From contig OENT01000078.1 in NCBI GenBank assembly GCA_900239685.1, positions 62,001 to 126,000 of the forward strand: a stretch of 64,000 nt of DNA. Reading direction: 5' to 3'. The notes below the pieces were generated by a model, which saw only the letters and a list, made by a program, of their open reading frames with translations, was not told the DNA's origin and ran no database searches. Both the position numbers and the translations under genes were made by a program. This document shows, piece by piece, positions 23,351 to 36,500 of the stretch (position 1 is the stretch's first letter; each line of letters begins with the position of its first letter). The stretch comes from Rotaria macrura (Eukaryota > Rotifera > Eurotatoria > Philodinida > Philodinidae).

Positions 23351-26300
23351 ATACCTAATTGAGGTATTATATTTCGTGCTAAACCGATTAATCATTCTTG
23401 CCAAATTTTGCTTTTGCCATTGAGAACATTTGATAAGATGAATGTATTGCTATGCTCTAGCTTGTTGCGCATTTGAGAAGAATTCTTTTTAAAAATATAA
23501 TCTAAATTGAATTTTTCTTCTGATTTCAGAGGTGCCGTCAATCCATTCAATTCAGCAGGATGTTCAATCATGTAGAATTCTTAAAGAAATAAACTCTTCA
23601 AAAAAAAAAGAATGTCTTCTTTTTTTTGATTTAAATTGAATTTTGTTTTTCGATTTGTTTTTTCTGTTTCTTCCTCAATTAACGAGCATACACGTACAGC
23701 TTTTAAAAAAACGTTTTAGTATTATTAACTATTCGTTACCTCATCTAAGTTGCTCTGATAGTAATAGGTCGAATTAATATGATGAATCTATTGAGAATCA
23801 TACTTATGAATAGTATCGATAAGTTTAGTTATACGTTGCTGCTTGTTTTGTTCAATGAAACAAAATTTTTTTTGAACTCATCTTCCTTGCCCATGCGCTA
23901 AGTTGTATTTGCTTGTGGTTTATCTGAGGAAAAGGTAGTCGATATAATATGCACTTGGTTTTGAATGATAGAAATCAACTAAGTAATTGGCATTATTTGC
24001 TTTTGATTCAATGACACGACTTGTTGTTGATTGAAATTTACATCCATCGATAAAACTTATCTAATTATATGAAATCATAACCTATCGAATTGAGATACTG
24101 ATCGAGCATTCTTCAAGGTATTGACCAAGGTAAAAATTACCTTTAAATAAGATGGTATAGTGACTAGAAGAAAAGACATTTTCTTTCCTGTTGACACTGA
24201 ATGATTAGTTAGATTATGTTGATGTTAATCTGCAGGACTACGGATGTGATGTATTTGTTGATTTGCTGATTATAATTACTTGACAAAAAAAGATGTACAT
24301 AAACGCAATACGTTTTTTGCATGAATGTTTTTTTAATACTAACTTGAATGAACTTCTTTGACGACGAAAAAAAAACAGATATTGGCCTGAGTAACATGGA
24401 GTTAAAAAGTAACGGATTAAGCATGATTTCTAGGGAAATCCAAGATTCGATTATTATATCGACACAGACTTACTTGCTGTTATCTAATCATATTGTACAG
24501 AAAGAAAATTTTCAATTCGATTGAGATAAATAATTGATTTAATTCTCATGTCATCAAAGAAAAGCAAGCTCTTATGGATCTTTATTGAAGAGTATAAAAA
24601 TAAATTATCCTAGGTTCATTTTATTCAAACCGATGTTCTAATTAATATATCTACAAAACATTTTTTTTCCAGTAGTTGATTCAATCCGATCAATATCAAA
24701 GGAGAGAGATTGACATAAATGTTTGAGATATAGTAGAACGAAGATGAAATTTAGTTTCATACCCATACTTATATTACGGTAATTGATAACTAAAAAATAT
24801 GATTCATTCTATCTCAACGAGTTTGGCACGTTCCGTTCTACGTAATAGTATTCAACATTCGATTGTGATTTTCTACTTCTATTTTTCCTGTGCAAATAAA
24901 ACGCAAAACCTTGGGATTGGATACAAAAATATTTGATTGAATACCATGTTGGAGTCATGTTAGATTAGACCGAAACCGAATGTCAAATCTAAGCTAAACT
25001 AAGTGATAGCAACAATCCTGAGATCAGACTCTAAATAAAATCCACATCTAAAAACTAGGCACAAACCATATCCAAACTTGAATGATATTGTGGCAAATTT
25101 CAAATCTATTCAAGATTTGTTGAACTCCTATTTATTTGAACACATTACGGTAAGATAGATAAGATTTATTTATGAAAAATTTTCAAATGAAACATAGTAT
25201 CTGTTGCATTTTAAATCGAGTTTCATAAACGTTTCAGTTAATTGAGCATGTTCAATCATACAACCGTGATGTTGACAGAATATTTATATTCTTGTTGCTA
25301 TTCAATCCATGTAAGTTTGTATTACTTATTAGGAAAAAGAGTTTAGTTTGCAATCGATAAGTTTAATTTTATAACTAGTTGTCGATTGAAATAAAGAAGC
25401 ACTGATTACAAGATTTCTTGTTACCAAAAGATGTAGAATTTACTATTTGCTTTTCGTTTCTTACATGTATTTTCTATTCTTATATTGATTAGATATAGGA
25501 TATTTTGAAAGATTTAATTCGATTTAGAATTTGTACCAAACTTGATGATAGTTATTAAGTTTTCCATGTAATTTGATCATTGTGAGATTTTACTAAAAGT
25601 TCTGTTTGACTGATAATTAAATGGAATTCAGTGTATCTTATCGAGAGTTGTGAAAAAAATCTAGCATAACTACAGGTCGTATTTTTCGAATCCAATGTTT
25701 CCTTCATATGATTCCCTTGTAAATAGATCTGCTACGTCAACTATCTATGGTGAAGAAATTTGTACTCAGACAGGTTAATATCTGATAAAGACGGATGGCA
25801 CATAATTGCTTACAAAAAATGTTGATTAAAAACTCTATTGACAAAGCTCTCAATATCCTCCTGAGTAATAGGCCATAAACCACGAGTTGTTTCTTATTCA
25901 TGCGGCAGAATTTAATGCAGTGTGTAAAACTTTGAAGATTATCATTGAATTAGAAATTTAAAAGATTCTGTCATTAGATTTCCTTTGTATTTTCATTTCC
26001 GGTTGTTGTTTCTAACAACACTATTGTTTGATTTGCTTTGCTAGTCTTAATTCCAGATGATGTTCTTTTTTCTGCATGAAGTACGCGAAAATAAATTTAA
26101 CTCATTGCCGTTTTCTATTGACGACACAAAGATATTTTCCAATCATCAATGGGTAATGTTTTACGAATAAGTTGCTCTTGAGAAAATAAAAGTCTCAACA
26201 TTTATTGGGTTATTTGTGAATTTGTTTTTGTCGTGAATTCTCTTCTAGGAATAGAAACTTTCAAAATGATTAGATGCATGGCTTTTTCCATAGTTCAAGG

Positions 26301-27870
26301 TCAATTTTTATGAAACCTGTTATTAAGAAGTCTTCAGATCATCAAAAAATTGATTTCGAAAAAATGTTTCTAACTCAACGGCGTCTAACGGAAAGTTTTT
26401 TCACATGCAAAAAAACAACGCTTAATAATATATGACCATTTTTATGTGTACTGATACAGAGAGTGTCATAAATATAAGATCATACTCATCGCTTCAGTTG
26501 TAATCTTATCAAAGAATGATGTAAATCCAAGTAGAGTCAGCCTTTCGAAATGAAAACAAGCAAAGATGACAACGAAGATAAAAATTAATCTCTTGACCAA
26601 TAAATTCATTATCAATTAAATTTTCACCAATCGATATTCTCACCTGTACGCTTCGTTCTTAAAAGACAATGCCTCGATTGCTTTGTATGTACTTCATAGG
26701 AATTTTTGTCTAAATAGAAGACAGATCATGACCTTATACCCAAATGAATTCGTCGTCTAATATATTGAATCGATTATGTTTGATCTAACCCGAAGTCCTT
26801 GTTTTATGTAACTCTAATATCAGCTCAAATTTGACTTACTAACATATAAAAAAAGCATTGGAGACATCGGTATTATGGATTTTTTTTTCATTTTTTATCT
26901 AATATTGACTTGAAGCTTGAGCATGATTGACACAGAATGTCTTTTGTTCGTTTATTGAAATCTAATAAAGAATTGACTGTCGTCGAACAACACAGAAAAA
27001 AAAACGAACAAATGTCTATTCGTATGTTTACATTATGACATTCCATCAAGTTTTTCTTTCTTTAGATCAAGCAAGAATCTACAACGAGCAAGCTCAAGAA
27101 CGGCAATTATTTTTTGTTACTCGTCTCTAAACAATCTGTGAAGTGCAGAAGTGCAATAGAAAAAAATAAAACGCTTTTTCTTGCACATCCACTAAAAGAA
27201 AATATTTACGTCCATATTCACACAAGATACACTTACATCAAAATTAAAAGTTAAATATAGATTGTTCCGCACGACTTTGTAAAAAGGAACACTATTCCTT
27301 GAAATAAGAATTTCCAAACTTATGGAAGATGTTTTACTTCCACTGCGATAATCATGATCGAAGTAAGAAAGTAAAACGATTTAGAATTGAATTGAAATAA
27401 AATTCTGTATAAAACTACTCTATTCGAATCAGTTATCATGGTTAGCGTGTCACGAAAACTAGCGTCTTTCATTTATACATCTAATTGGTGTAAACAGATT
27501 AACCAATCGAATTCAAGTCACCAGTTGTTCTTTCCTTTTAATTTCTAGTCCAGTTTTTCTTCTTCTTCGGTTGTGTCATATGTTTCTTTTTCGCTTCTGT
27601 CATTTTTTGTTTCACTATTTATGATCGTTTTTCGCCTCTTTTAATTCGTATATCCGATATATTGATTTCCTGTATTGATGTCGATTTTATAACAAGGACG
27701 TCCCTTAGCTACCTTTTCTTTTCTTATTCCTTTTCTTTTCGTCGTGTTCTTATTATTGCACCCACTCCACTTGCGGGATATATTGTTAGGGCGTTTGAAT
27801 TATTTGCTTTGTGAATACGTTTGATTGAATAGATCAAATAGCTGTTTTATTCAGTTTAAATCGGTTAAAC
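23351..27870. other. 4.5 kb intergenic region, no gene seen
   Basis: The region starts with the 3' untranslated part of the Gln/His-rich gene (AATAAA and a poly-A-like run near 23588-23610). The rest is AT-rich with no open frame above about 70 codons and no recognisable repeats. The last few hundred bases must contain the TOM1 promoter, with a pyrimidine-rich stretch at 27540-27760. Confidence 0.45.
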
Positions 27871-30800
27871 ATGGCGAATAAGTTCCGAACTAATGCACAA
27901 CCATCTGGACTTCAACAAGCTATAGAACGTGCTACTGATGGTAATCAAACAAGTGAAGATTGGAGTTTGATAATGAAAATTTGTGATCATGTTGGAACAC
28001 ACGAAGAAAGGTAGTTCTTTTTATTTGCCGTCTATGGCTATGTAAATGTAATTCGCTGTGTTTTTGTATCATTTGATGTTAGTGCAAAAGAAGCAATGAA
28101 AATCATTCGAAAACGTTTACAAATCAATCCAGTACAACAGGGATGGCGTACGATTGGATTTACTCTTAGTGTATAGATTTTTAAAAGTTTATGAAAATAA
28201 AAAAACGACTATGTAATTTTACGATATCATTCTAGTTATTAGAAGCATTAACGAAGAATTGCGGAAAAATTTTTCATTTACAAATTGCGCATAAAGATTT
28301 TCTCAAAGAACTTAAAAGTGTTATCGGACCGAAAAATAATCCACCCATACTAATGCAAGAACGAGTACTTAGCCTGATTCAAGTAAGATTGCAACATAAA
28401 AATACATCTTAATGCCATTTATAGTACATAAAAAGAATGAATTTATTTTAGACTTGGGCATTAGCTTTTCGTCATGATCCTGATTTAAAAACTGTTGAAC
28501 ATTTTTATCAAGAATGTAAAAATCATGGTTTAGAATTTCCACCGGCAGAACCAGAAAATATCATTAAAACATCAATCAAGCCAACAGTAAATCAACTATT
28601 CTGTTTTCTCTTTCATTGCTTTTGAACTTTTAGAGAACTGTTGAACGACCTTTGCAAAATACGCGTTCTATGGTAATATAGACTTTCTTTATATATTCTA
28701 TATCGTTATGTTTATTAACTCCTTTGCCTAGCCTCCACAAGGTTATTATGAGCCAACTAGTGGACAAGTGAGAATTTTTATTTTATTCAAAAATGACTTT
28801 GATTGATGTTGTTATTATCATTTCTAGAATCGATCCTTAGCAGAAAGTTTTCCACAGCCTGTTGTTAGTAATCAAATGTCGACACAGGCAACATCTGCTG
28901 AACAACTAGCTAAGCTACGCAGTGAATTAGATGTTGTACAAACAAATGTTCAAGTATTTGGTGAAATGCTTGTAACACTACGACCAGGTGAAGAAAATCC
29001 ACAAGATTTCGAGCTATTGATGGTAAAGAAATGTTTGTTCTTCTTGAAAATATATTTCAATACGATCCATAAGATCAATCATACTAGGAAAAGAGAGTGT
29101 GTTTCAAACGGCTGAGAAAAGCAAAGTAACGATTATTAAAGAAATAGTGTATGAGAATTTTTTAAGATTAAAATTCGGTGAACGAAAAAAAAAGTCTTTT
29201 CAACAGCTCGTCGTAAATCACACTTGAATTCTTTATCTTTGCTCATGACTAAGGATTATAGATTCAAAACATCAGCAGTATGAGAGTAGATTATGATTCA
29301 TACTTTGTTTTGATGGCCTCCGGAAACGGTAAAAAACGATGACGTTTGTATAGACTTGTGTAAACACGTCGTTTAAGCTACAGAATATGTTGGAATGCAA
29401 AGTCAACATTTTAACCTACGAGATCTAAATCAGTAGTACACTTCACACACACACACACATGTATGTCGTCTGTTGATTCTGTTCAATGTTGACTCAAATC
29501 AACGCACTCATCTAGTCTAGGTTTGTGCTGGTGTTGTATATGAATCAAGGTAAAAACGTTCCTTGGATTTGTAACTATAACGAACACGTAGAAACAAAAA
29601 TTGTTTCATTGAAAACAATTGTTTATCTGAATGATAAATATATAAAACAGATGTTTAGTGCAATTCGAACTGTTCGATGGGACACTAGAAATTTCTTAGT
29701 TTGTTTTTTTTCTATATCGATGCACGTCCTATAGTGATCAATAAGGTCATTTTCATTTGATTTGTTGCGGAAAAAATTTGATAGATTCAATGTGAACGTT
29801 TGTTCGTTTTCTTTTTTTGAAAATACTGTATCAAAATAGATAAATATTTGTAAGTCTCGTAAAACTCATTTAGCATACTTCTATTTGTCAAATCATCGAA
29901 ACGCTACAAATAAATTACACACGACATGATGACTATATTTTAATTTTGAGTAGAACTTATGTGAATTGATTGTTCAACTGTCATGTCACTTTCTATAAAG
30001 CGTACTGATTTACTGATAGTCGATTATGCTGATTTTAAATAGGAGTATGAGAAATGCTCGTTAACTTTTGTAATCAGAACTTGTCGACAAATTATAATCA
30101 TTTTGAATTATGGCATAGTGCCTAACATTCGAGTGGTCGATGTACACCAAATCATAGGCTTCCAATGAAGTAAAAATTCTTCTAGTTAGAGAAAGAAAAT
30201 CTGAAAGTATCTTTCATGCTGATAGATCAACGTAGTATAGTCAAAAAACAATAATTCAGTAGACTGTATCAATATAGTGATTTGATGATAGAAAATCTGG
30301 TTTCGTTCATACATTTCATGTAAAAAAAATCCTCTATTTGATTACCGTCTTCATAGTCCACTAAAGTATTGTCATCAAATTTTAAGTACAGAATGAATAG
30401 ATTCCATATTCTTTCAGGCGTCTTCTTAATTCCATTTGGTCCTATTCAACGTTAAAACATGAAGTTCATACATTGTCCAAAATTTGAATGTAACTATCAT
30501 TAGACCTAATCAAACGATTGTAGATAATAGAATGTTTGCTTGTTCTTTTTTTGTATGTGAAAGTTTTATCAGATTAATTGTAAATACCGATTTTCATAGG
30601 AATTGCATAACACATGTAAACAAATGCAAGCTCGTATTATTGATTTACTTGCTCAAGTATCTATTGATGATGTAACAGGTGAGTAAATGAAGGTTTCATT
30701 GAAATAATTATCTTGTGTTTAAATTTGAATAAAAACAACAATAACAACCAAATGTAGTTGATCTTTTACGATACAACGATGAATTCAATAATGCATTTAA

Positions 30801-32774
30801 AACATTCGAAAATTATATGCAAGAACGTAATAGACGTTTTGGTATGGCATCGAATCGAACGGCAGCATCATCGAACCGATCTACGAATTCTGATTTTCAA
30901 CCATCAACAAATAATGTACGTAATTCTAAGTTTATTATTCTATTTCGAAATGTTCTAAAATGAAAATTTTCATTCAGATATTATCATCGCCACGTCATGC
31001 CGATATTGTACCCGAATTAATCACATTCGATAATGAACCAATAGATAACTTCCACAATATGAGTTTGTATTCTATTTTTCTGAAATAGTTTCTCGTTTAA
31101 CATCTATGAGATCATTCTGTTTCAAATTTAGATATCAATCGAGAAACTTCGAGTGTTGTACCACGAAAGACTCCACAACAATCCACGTATGTGATTTTTA
31201 ATTTTCTTTCCTAATCTATTTTGATCTAATTGAAATGTTTTTCGTGAATTGAACTTTACTATTCTCTTATTTATATCTTAAATACAATATTGTTTTTGAA
31301 ATTTTAGACCTTCAGCTACAAATAAGGCTGCTTCCAACAACAACGTAAGAGACCTTTTTCTAATAGTAATCTGTAATTAACAACACACAAAACCTTTCAT
31401 AGAATCTTTTCGTTTCATATCTCATCAGTCATCGATATGTTGTTTTTCTATATTCTGATTGGTTCTTTGCAAAATTATATAAGACACTATAGATTCGAAG
31501 TATGTGATAACTGAAAGAATTGAGAATTAGACATTCTTGAATTTACGATCAATTTCTATTTCATTCTTTTTCAACATTGAAATTCGGCTAATCGAAAGGA
31601 TGCATTTATGATCAACAATTCATATTACAAGAAAATAACAGCCAATCATGATTTTAGATCTAAAACATAATCGCTATGATTGCCTGAGACATATGTTGAC
31701 TATGTTACTCATTGAATGCGATGTAAATCTCAAACGATAACAAGAGTGTCTATTAGAATATTTTCAGATACGATTGTTGTTCTTATCCAACACGATAAAT
31801 GTTTGCCTTTAAGGTCTTTTAGTACTATAGTTTATATGAGCAACTGTGATGTTATCAATTCAAGATAGAAGAAAAATCAACGTACCTGATACTTTCATAG
31901 TAAACTACTTTCACTAATGCTTATTATGAAACAAAGAAGAAAATGGACAGTATTCACTGTCTGATATTCGAATGCGAAACACTTTTTTTCATTTCAAATC
32001 ATTTAAACTCAATCAACATGCACGAGCATAATTATAACTATGCATAATCGAATTTTAGAATAAAGTTCGAATCAGACGATAACTACTTATCTAGACTATA
32101 ATAGTTACATTGCTGCCTTCGAGTTCGAAAGAAGATTTTTCCAGTATATTTTTTTACATAAACGCAGAACTCTATTCTCTAACTGAAATCATTCAATGGA
32201 ACACTTCATTTAATTGAGAATCTAACATATGATCACTGAATCACTAATTAGTCTATTTTCTACGTTTTGTAAAAGAAATTTGTTCTTCTACACTTATGCT
32301 TGCATTTAAATTGCTAATCGTTCGCATCGATATATGTACTGTCTATGGTCATCTTTAAAAGAAGATCTTTAGTTCTTTTGATGCTTCAAAATCAATGATA
32401 ATCCGATAGAAATATCCTCTCGATCGGTTGGAATTCATGAAAATCAAAATTACGTCTAATATTTTCAATCGTTTAGGATCCAGAACGTGATGTACGAGAA
32501 GTTGAACAATGGCTCAAAATTCAAGGCGATGTATGATGATAAAAAAAAATAAATAAAACATTCTATACCGATTTTATGTTTATTCGAATAGGATGATAAT
32601 GATGATGATGAAGATGAACCATCTAATCAAGATAGTGGCACTTCAACAGCATTTAATAATTTTTTACAAAAACGGGCATCGACTATTCCTGTTGAAGCGT
32701 TATCTGAACAACAGATTAATTTCAACATGCAAGATCCACCAAAACACAATCATAAAAATAAAACATATCTATGA
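27871..32774 (+). CDS. TOM1: TOM1-like endosomal adaptor (VHS-GAT)
   Basis: Fourteen exons join in phase to 476 residues: 27871-28010, 28083-28170, 28236-28382, 28452-28586, 28634-28672, 28732-28767, 28828-29022, 30600-30678, 30758-30915, 30978-31062, 31132-31186, 31308-31344, 32477-32530 and 32592-32774. Residues about 10-150 form a VHS domain (AIERATDGNQTSEDWSLIMK, TLLEALTKNCG-type helix, RVLSLIQTWALAFR). Residues about 205-310 form the GAT domain (LAKLRSELDVVQTNVQVFGE, CKQMQARIIDLLAQV, NDEFNNAFKTFENYM). The tail holds two TOM1 landmarks, DVREVEQWLK (DIEQWL in vertebrates) and FNNFLQKRAS. TOM1 proteins bind ubiquitinated cargo, Tollip and clathrin on endosomes. The 1.6 kb intron 7 and 1.1 kb intron 12 are far longer than the rest. 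The acceptor TTTTATTCAG ends 16 bases before the ATG. Confidence 0.93.
29445..29459. repeat. (CA)n microsatellite in TOM1 intron 7
   Basis: Short CA run inside the long intron between the first and second GAT-encoding exons. Confidence 0.7.
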
Positions 32775-33522
32775 AAATAAAAGCAATATGAATTTGACTC
32801 GAAGGAACATATTTTCTTTTGTAATCCTGAAAGTTATCTTTGATTTTTCATTCGATTTCATTACATTATAAATCAATAATTATTTTTCTTTCTCCGATCA
32901 AAATCTGTTTTCTTATAAGTTTACAGAATAAGAATTTAAAAAAATGTAGCATACCTTTGTATTTGCGACTTTAGTTTGTTTTAAACTCGCTATTTCTCTT
33001 TTTTAATCAATATAATGTTTTCATCGGTTTACTCTCCTATCGACAACAAAATAAATATATATCGTCTTCTTTTTCTCTTCTGTTCGACTATGGAGTTAAA
33101 TAAATCGATTTTTTTCCTTTCCTTGATTAAAATACGCCAAATAACTGAGTAAATTAAAATATAATAACTTACTTTTTATGTCTTATTTCTTGTTTTCTTT
33201 TTCTTTTTTGTAGAAGAATGTTAAAGAGAGAAAAGGAAATCACTGTTATACTCAGTCAACATGGTTGCCAACTAAAAACAGTAGACATGACATTTCTGTT
33301 ATGTTATACCGTCAAAAAAAATTGTAAAATAATATATCATTGAAGGTCAATATGCAAGTGAAATTGAGACCATTCTATCAATGATGGTTATTGTTTGTGC
33401 CTTATACATTATTTATCAAGACATACGAAAAACAAAATTTCTGGCGTTAGAATTTTTTTTGCAATTAAATTCAATTGCCATCGAACTAAAGGCATACACA
33501 TTCAATCGACTATAAATTCTAG
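32775..33522. other. TOM1-SNX14 spacer
   Basis: The spacer contains AATAAA sites right after the TOM1 stop (32776) and again at about 33050, and must hold the SNX14 promoter. No gene is seen. Confidence 0.45.
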
Positions 33523-36500
33523 ATGAGTAAAGACAATATACTGTTGACTGATATTGGTCAACGTACTCTTCTTGGTATTTGCTTAGCTATTTTTCTACTG
33601 ATAATTCTAATTGTTTTTGGGTATGTTCATCATTTACATCGAATGAAAATTTTCTTCATTTTCTTTTATTCAGAAAAGTACAACTTATTCTATTTATTCT
33701 ACTAATAGTACTAAGTTATAAATTAACTGATTATTATGTGTATGTATAAATATTATTCAGATATTTTGATAGATTGATATATTTCTCTTATTTAGATTGT
33801 CGTTAAACAATCCAAATAAGCCTATAAAATATTGGCCAAATTTATTTATTTTTTTTGAGCCATCAAAAGTATTACTTGTTACATTATCGTCTATATTTCT
33901 AAATCGTTCTCTTTTCCTATAGGACTTAGAGAAAGAACTGATACGAAAACAGAGGTAATTTACATTTTCTTGCTTCACTTTTTAAAAAGACTAATTTTCT
34001 TACTTTAATACATAGTGCTAATAGTCAGTATATTCATAAGAATCCATGGATTCATTTAATGTTATCAAAGCGTATCGATACAGCACTTGATGAAGTAAAC
34101 TTTTCTTATTAAAGAGAAATATTCTTCAACTATTTCAATTTTTATTTTTATGTACTCTCATTTAGTTTTGTTGTTTATGTCTTAGAGATCACGTTTATCC
34201 ATGGTTATCGTAAGTAATTCTTATATATATATATAAGAATTAGATCGAGAATTACATAAAAATAATAATTACATTTTAGGCAAATTACTCATGATGATAC
34301 TGTTGTTTATGAAGCAAAATATGTCTTTCGACATTTTTTGGCAACAGTTATTCGTCGAATACAAAATGTAAGGCTTACTTTTTATTTCATATAGGAATAA
34401 TGAATTATTTTTTTTTTCACAAGTGACAAAGAACTATTTTTAGAAAGTTATTTATTTAATGAAGAAGAATCCGTTGAAAATCGATAAGGATTCAGATTCA
34501 TATCGTTAGATTTTAATTTTTCATCGAGTTTCAGATACTTCATAAAACATTCAATGGTAAAGACATTCGAGATTACATAAAAACAACAAAAAGAAACCTT
34601 AACCATAAACAGATTAAAAAGAAACTTGATATCGTTCATTTTCATAAGAAACATACAAAATCTATTAAGAGAAAAATCGTGTCTATTGGAAAGCAACTTA
34701 GGGAAGTCGAATTTTTCGAAATAAAGACATAATTAATAGTGAAGCATTATATTAGATAAGATATCAATCAATATTATAATCGTATTCTCTGAATTGACAC
34801 AGACAGTAGGACAACTAGAGATTGTCAGATCGAAAAGCTTAGTTTCACACACATCTTTTCAATTCTTTGAACATTTGATAAGATGAATTATTCTAAATAC
34901 GTTCGAAAACATGCCATGTATGTCAAAGTGTTGATATTTTCAAATGAATTAGAATTCTTCTATTAGAAATTGTAAACTTTTGACAGAAGACATAAAAGAT
35001 CTCGTCATGAATGTAATCAGATTGTTACAAGAAGAACTCCATCAAATAGTTGTGAAGGAAAAAAATTAGTTCTATTTAGTCATACGAGTCTTGTAACAAC
35101 AGAATTTCTATGATTAGGTTGTCTGGACAATTGAAGAATAAAGATTGACAAGTTCGAATATCACACTTGAAACAAATTCATTTATTTTGCCTAATCCTAA
35201 ACATCGCTTAATAAATGCAACTAGGTATGAGAAATAGAAGTTTGAGACATTCGTATTTATTTTGCATGCGTAGTTTTTTTTTTAAATCTTGATAAACTTT
35301 TCAAATGATTACCCATTCAGAAGAAATAATCGACTTCGTACGAAGTCTTAACAAAAGTATTGAATGTACTATGGATTGTTTAATTCAGTTTGTTAATTAT
35401 TATATTGTTTGAAATGATCAAAACAGATGATATGGTTGAAGCGATGATCGTTTATTTCTCATTATTATCTGTACAAGTATATTTTCGTACTCTAGATCAT
35501 TTTCTAAATAGATTTCTCGATTTCTACACTATTAAAACGATGAAACTGATTAGTCTGAGAGAAACGAAAAACAATCGAATAGAATTTGATGTAAAATGAA
35601 GCAAACCAATATTCAACTTCATATTCTTGTGATTTGTTCAAATGTTCTTAATCAAAGCTTTGCAACTATTTCTTCTTGAAACATAGAGAAACGAAATTAC
35701 GAATGAATCATAAAATTAAACGAATACAAGAAACAAGACTATCTGTGAGTGTTGTCATATAATTAGGTTGTGTCGTTTAATGTACTACTTGAATAGTCCA
35801 TCATATCTATCGCTTAACATTGATTCTATTGAAAAACAAAATTATGTTTTCTTTTCATTATTAAAGGTTGATATCAATAAATTCGTTCTTGAACGGTTTC
35901 TTCCATTAATTTTTCAAACATTTGATCGTTACATTCAAGTGGTTAAAGTTGATCCTCCTAATGAATCTCAATCATCAACTGAGACTCTTAAAAAAATCTA
36001 TCAAAATGATCTTCACATTGCTATGCATAATCGTCAATCGGAAATGAAATATTTAAAACGTCTGACGCTTGATTTAATGCCAATAATAACGCCAAAATTC
36101 ATTTATGAATGTAAAGCATCACGACATTTTCTAAGTGAATTAATTGCTTGTCAAATTCTCATCGATGGTATTGATGCTATATGCGAACCGGATACATTGA
36201 ATCGTTTATTTCATCTTTATTTTATAACGGCTATTCAACGTCGTCGAAATTCAAGCGGAACTATAATTGCCAATCCATCAGATTCATCAGTCGAATTACT
36301 AACACATTTCTGTACTATGAATGGACCCATACATAAGAATAAACTATGTTTAGAATTAACCGATGTTATGTATGAAAAAGAACTACTGAGTCAATTTAGT
36401 CGTGTACTTGATCGGTATGGTTCAATCGGTCTATTAAGTATATATATTACAGTATCGGATATTTTAAATGATATTCCATCAGCATCCAATATGTTAGTAC

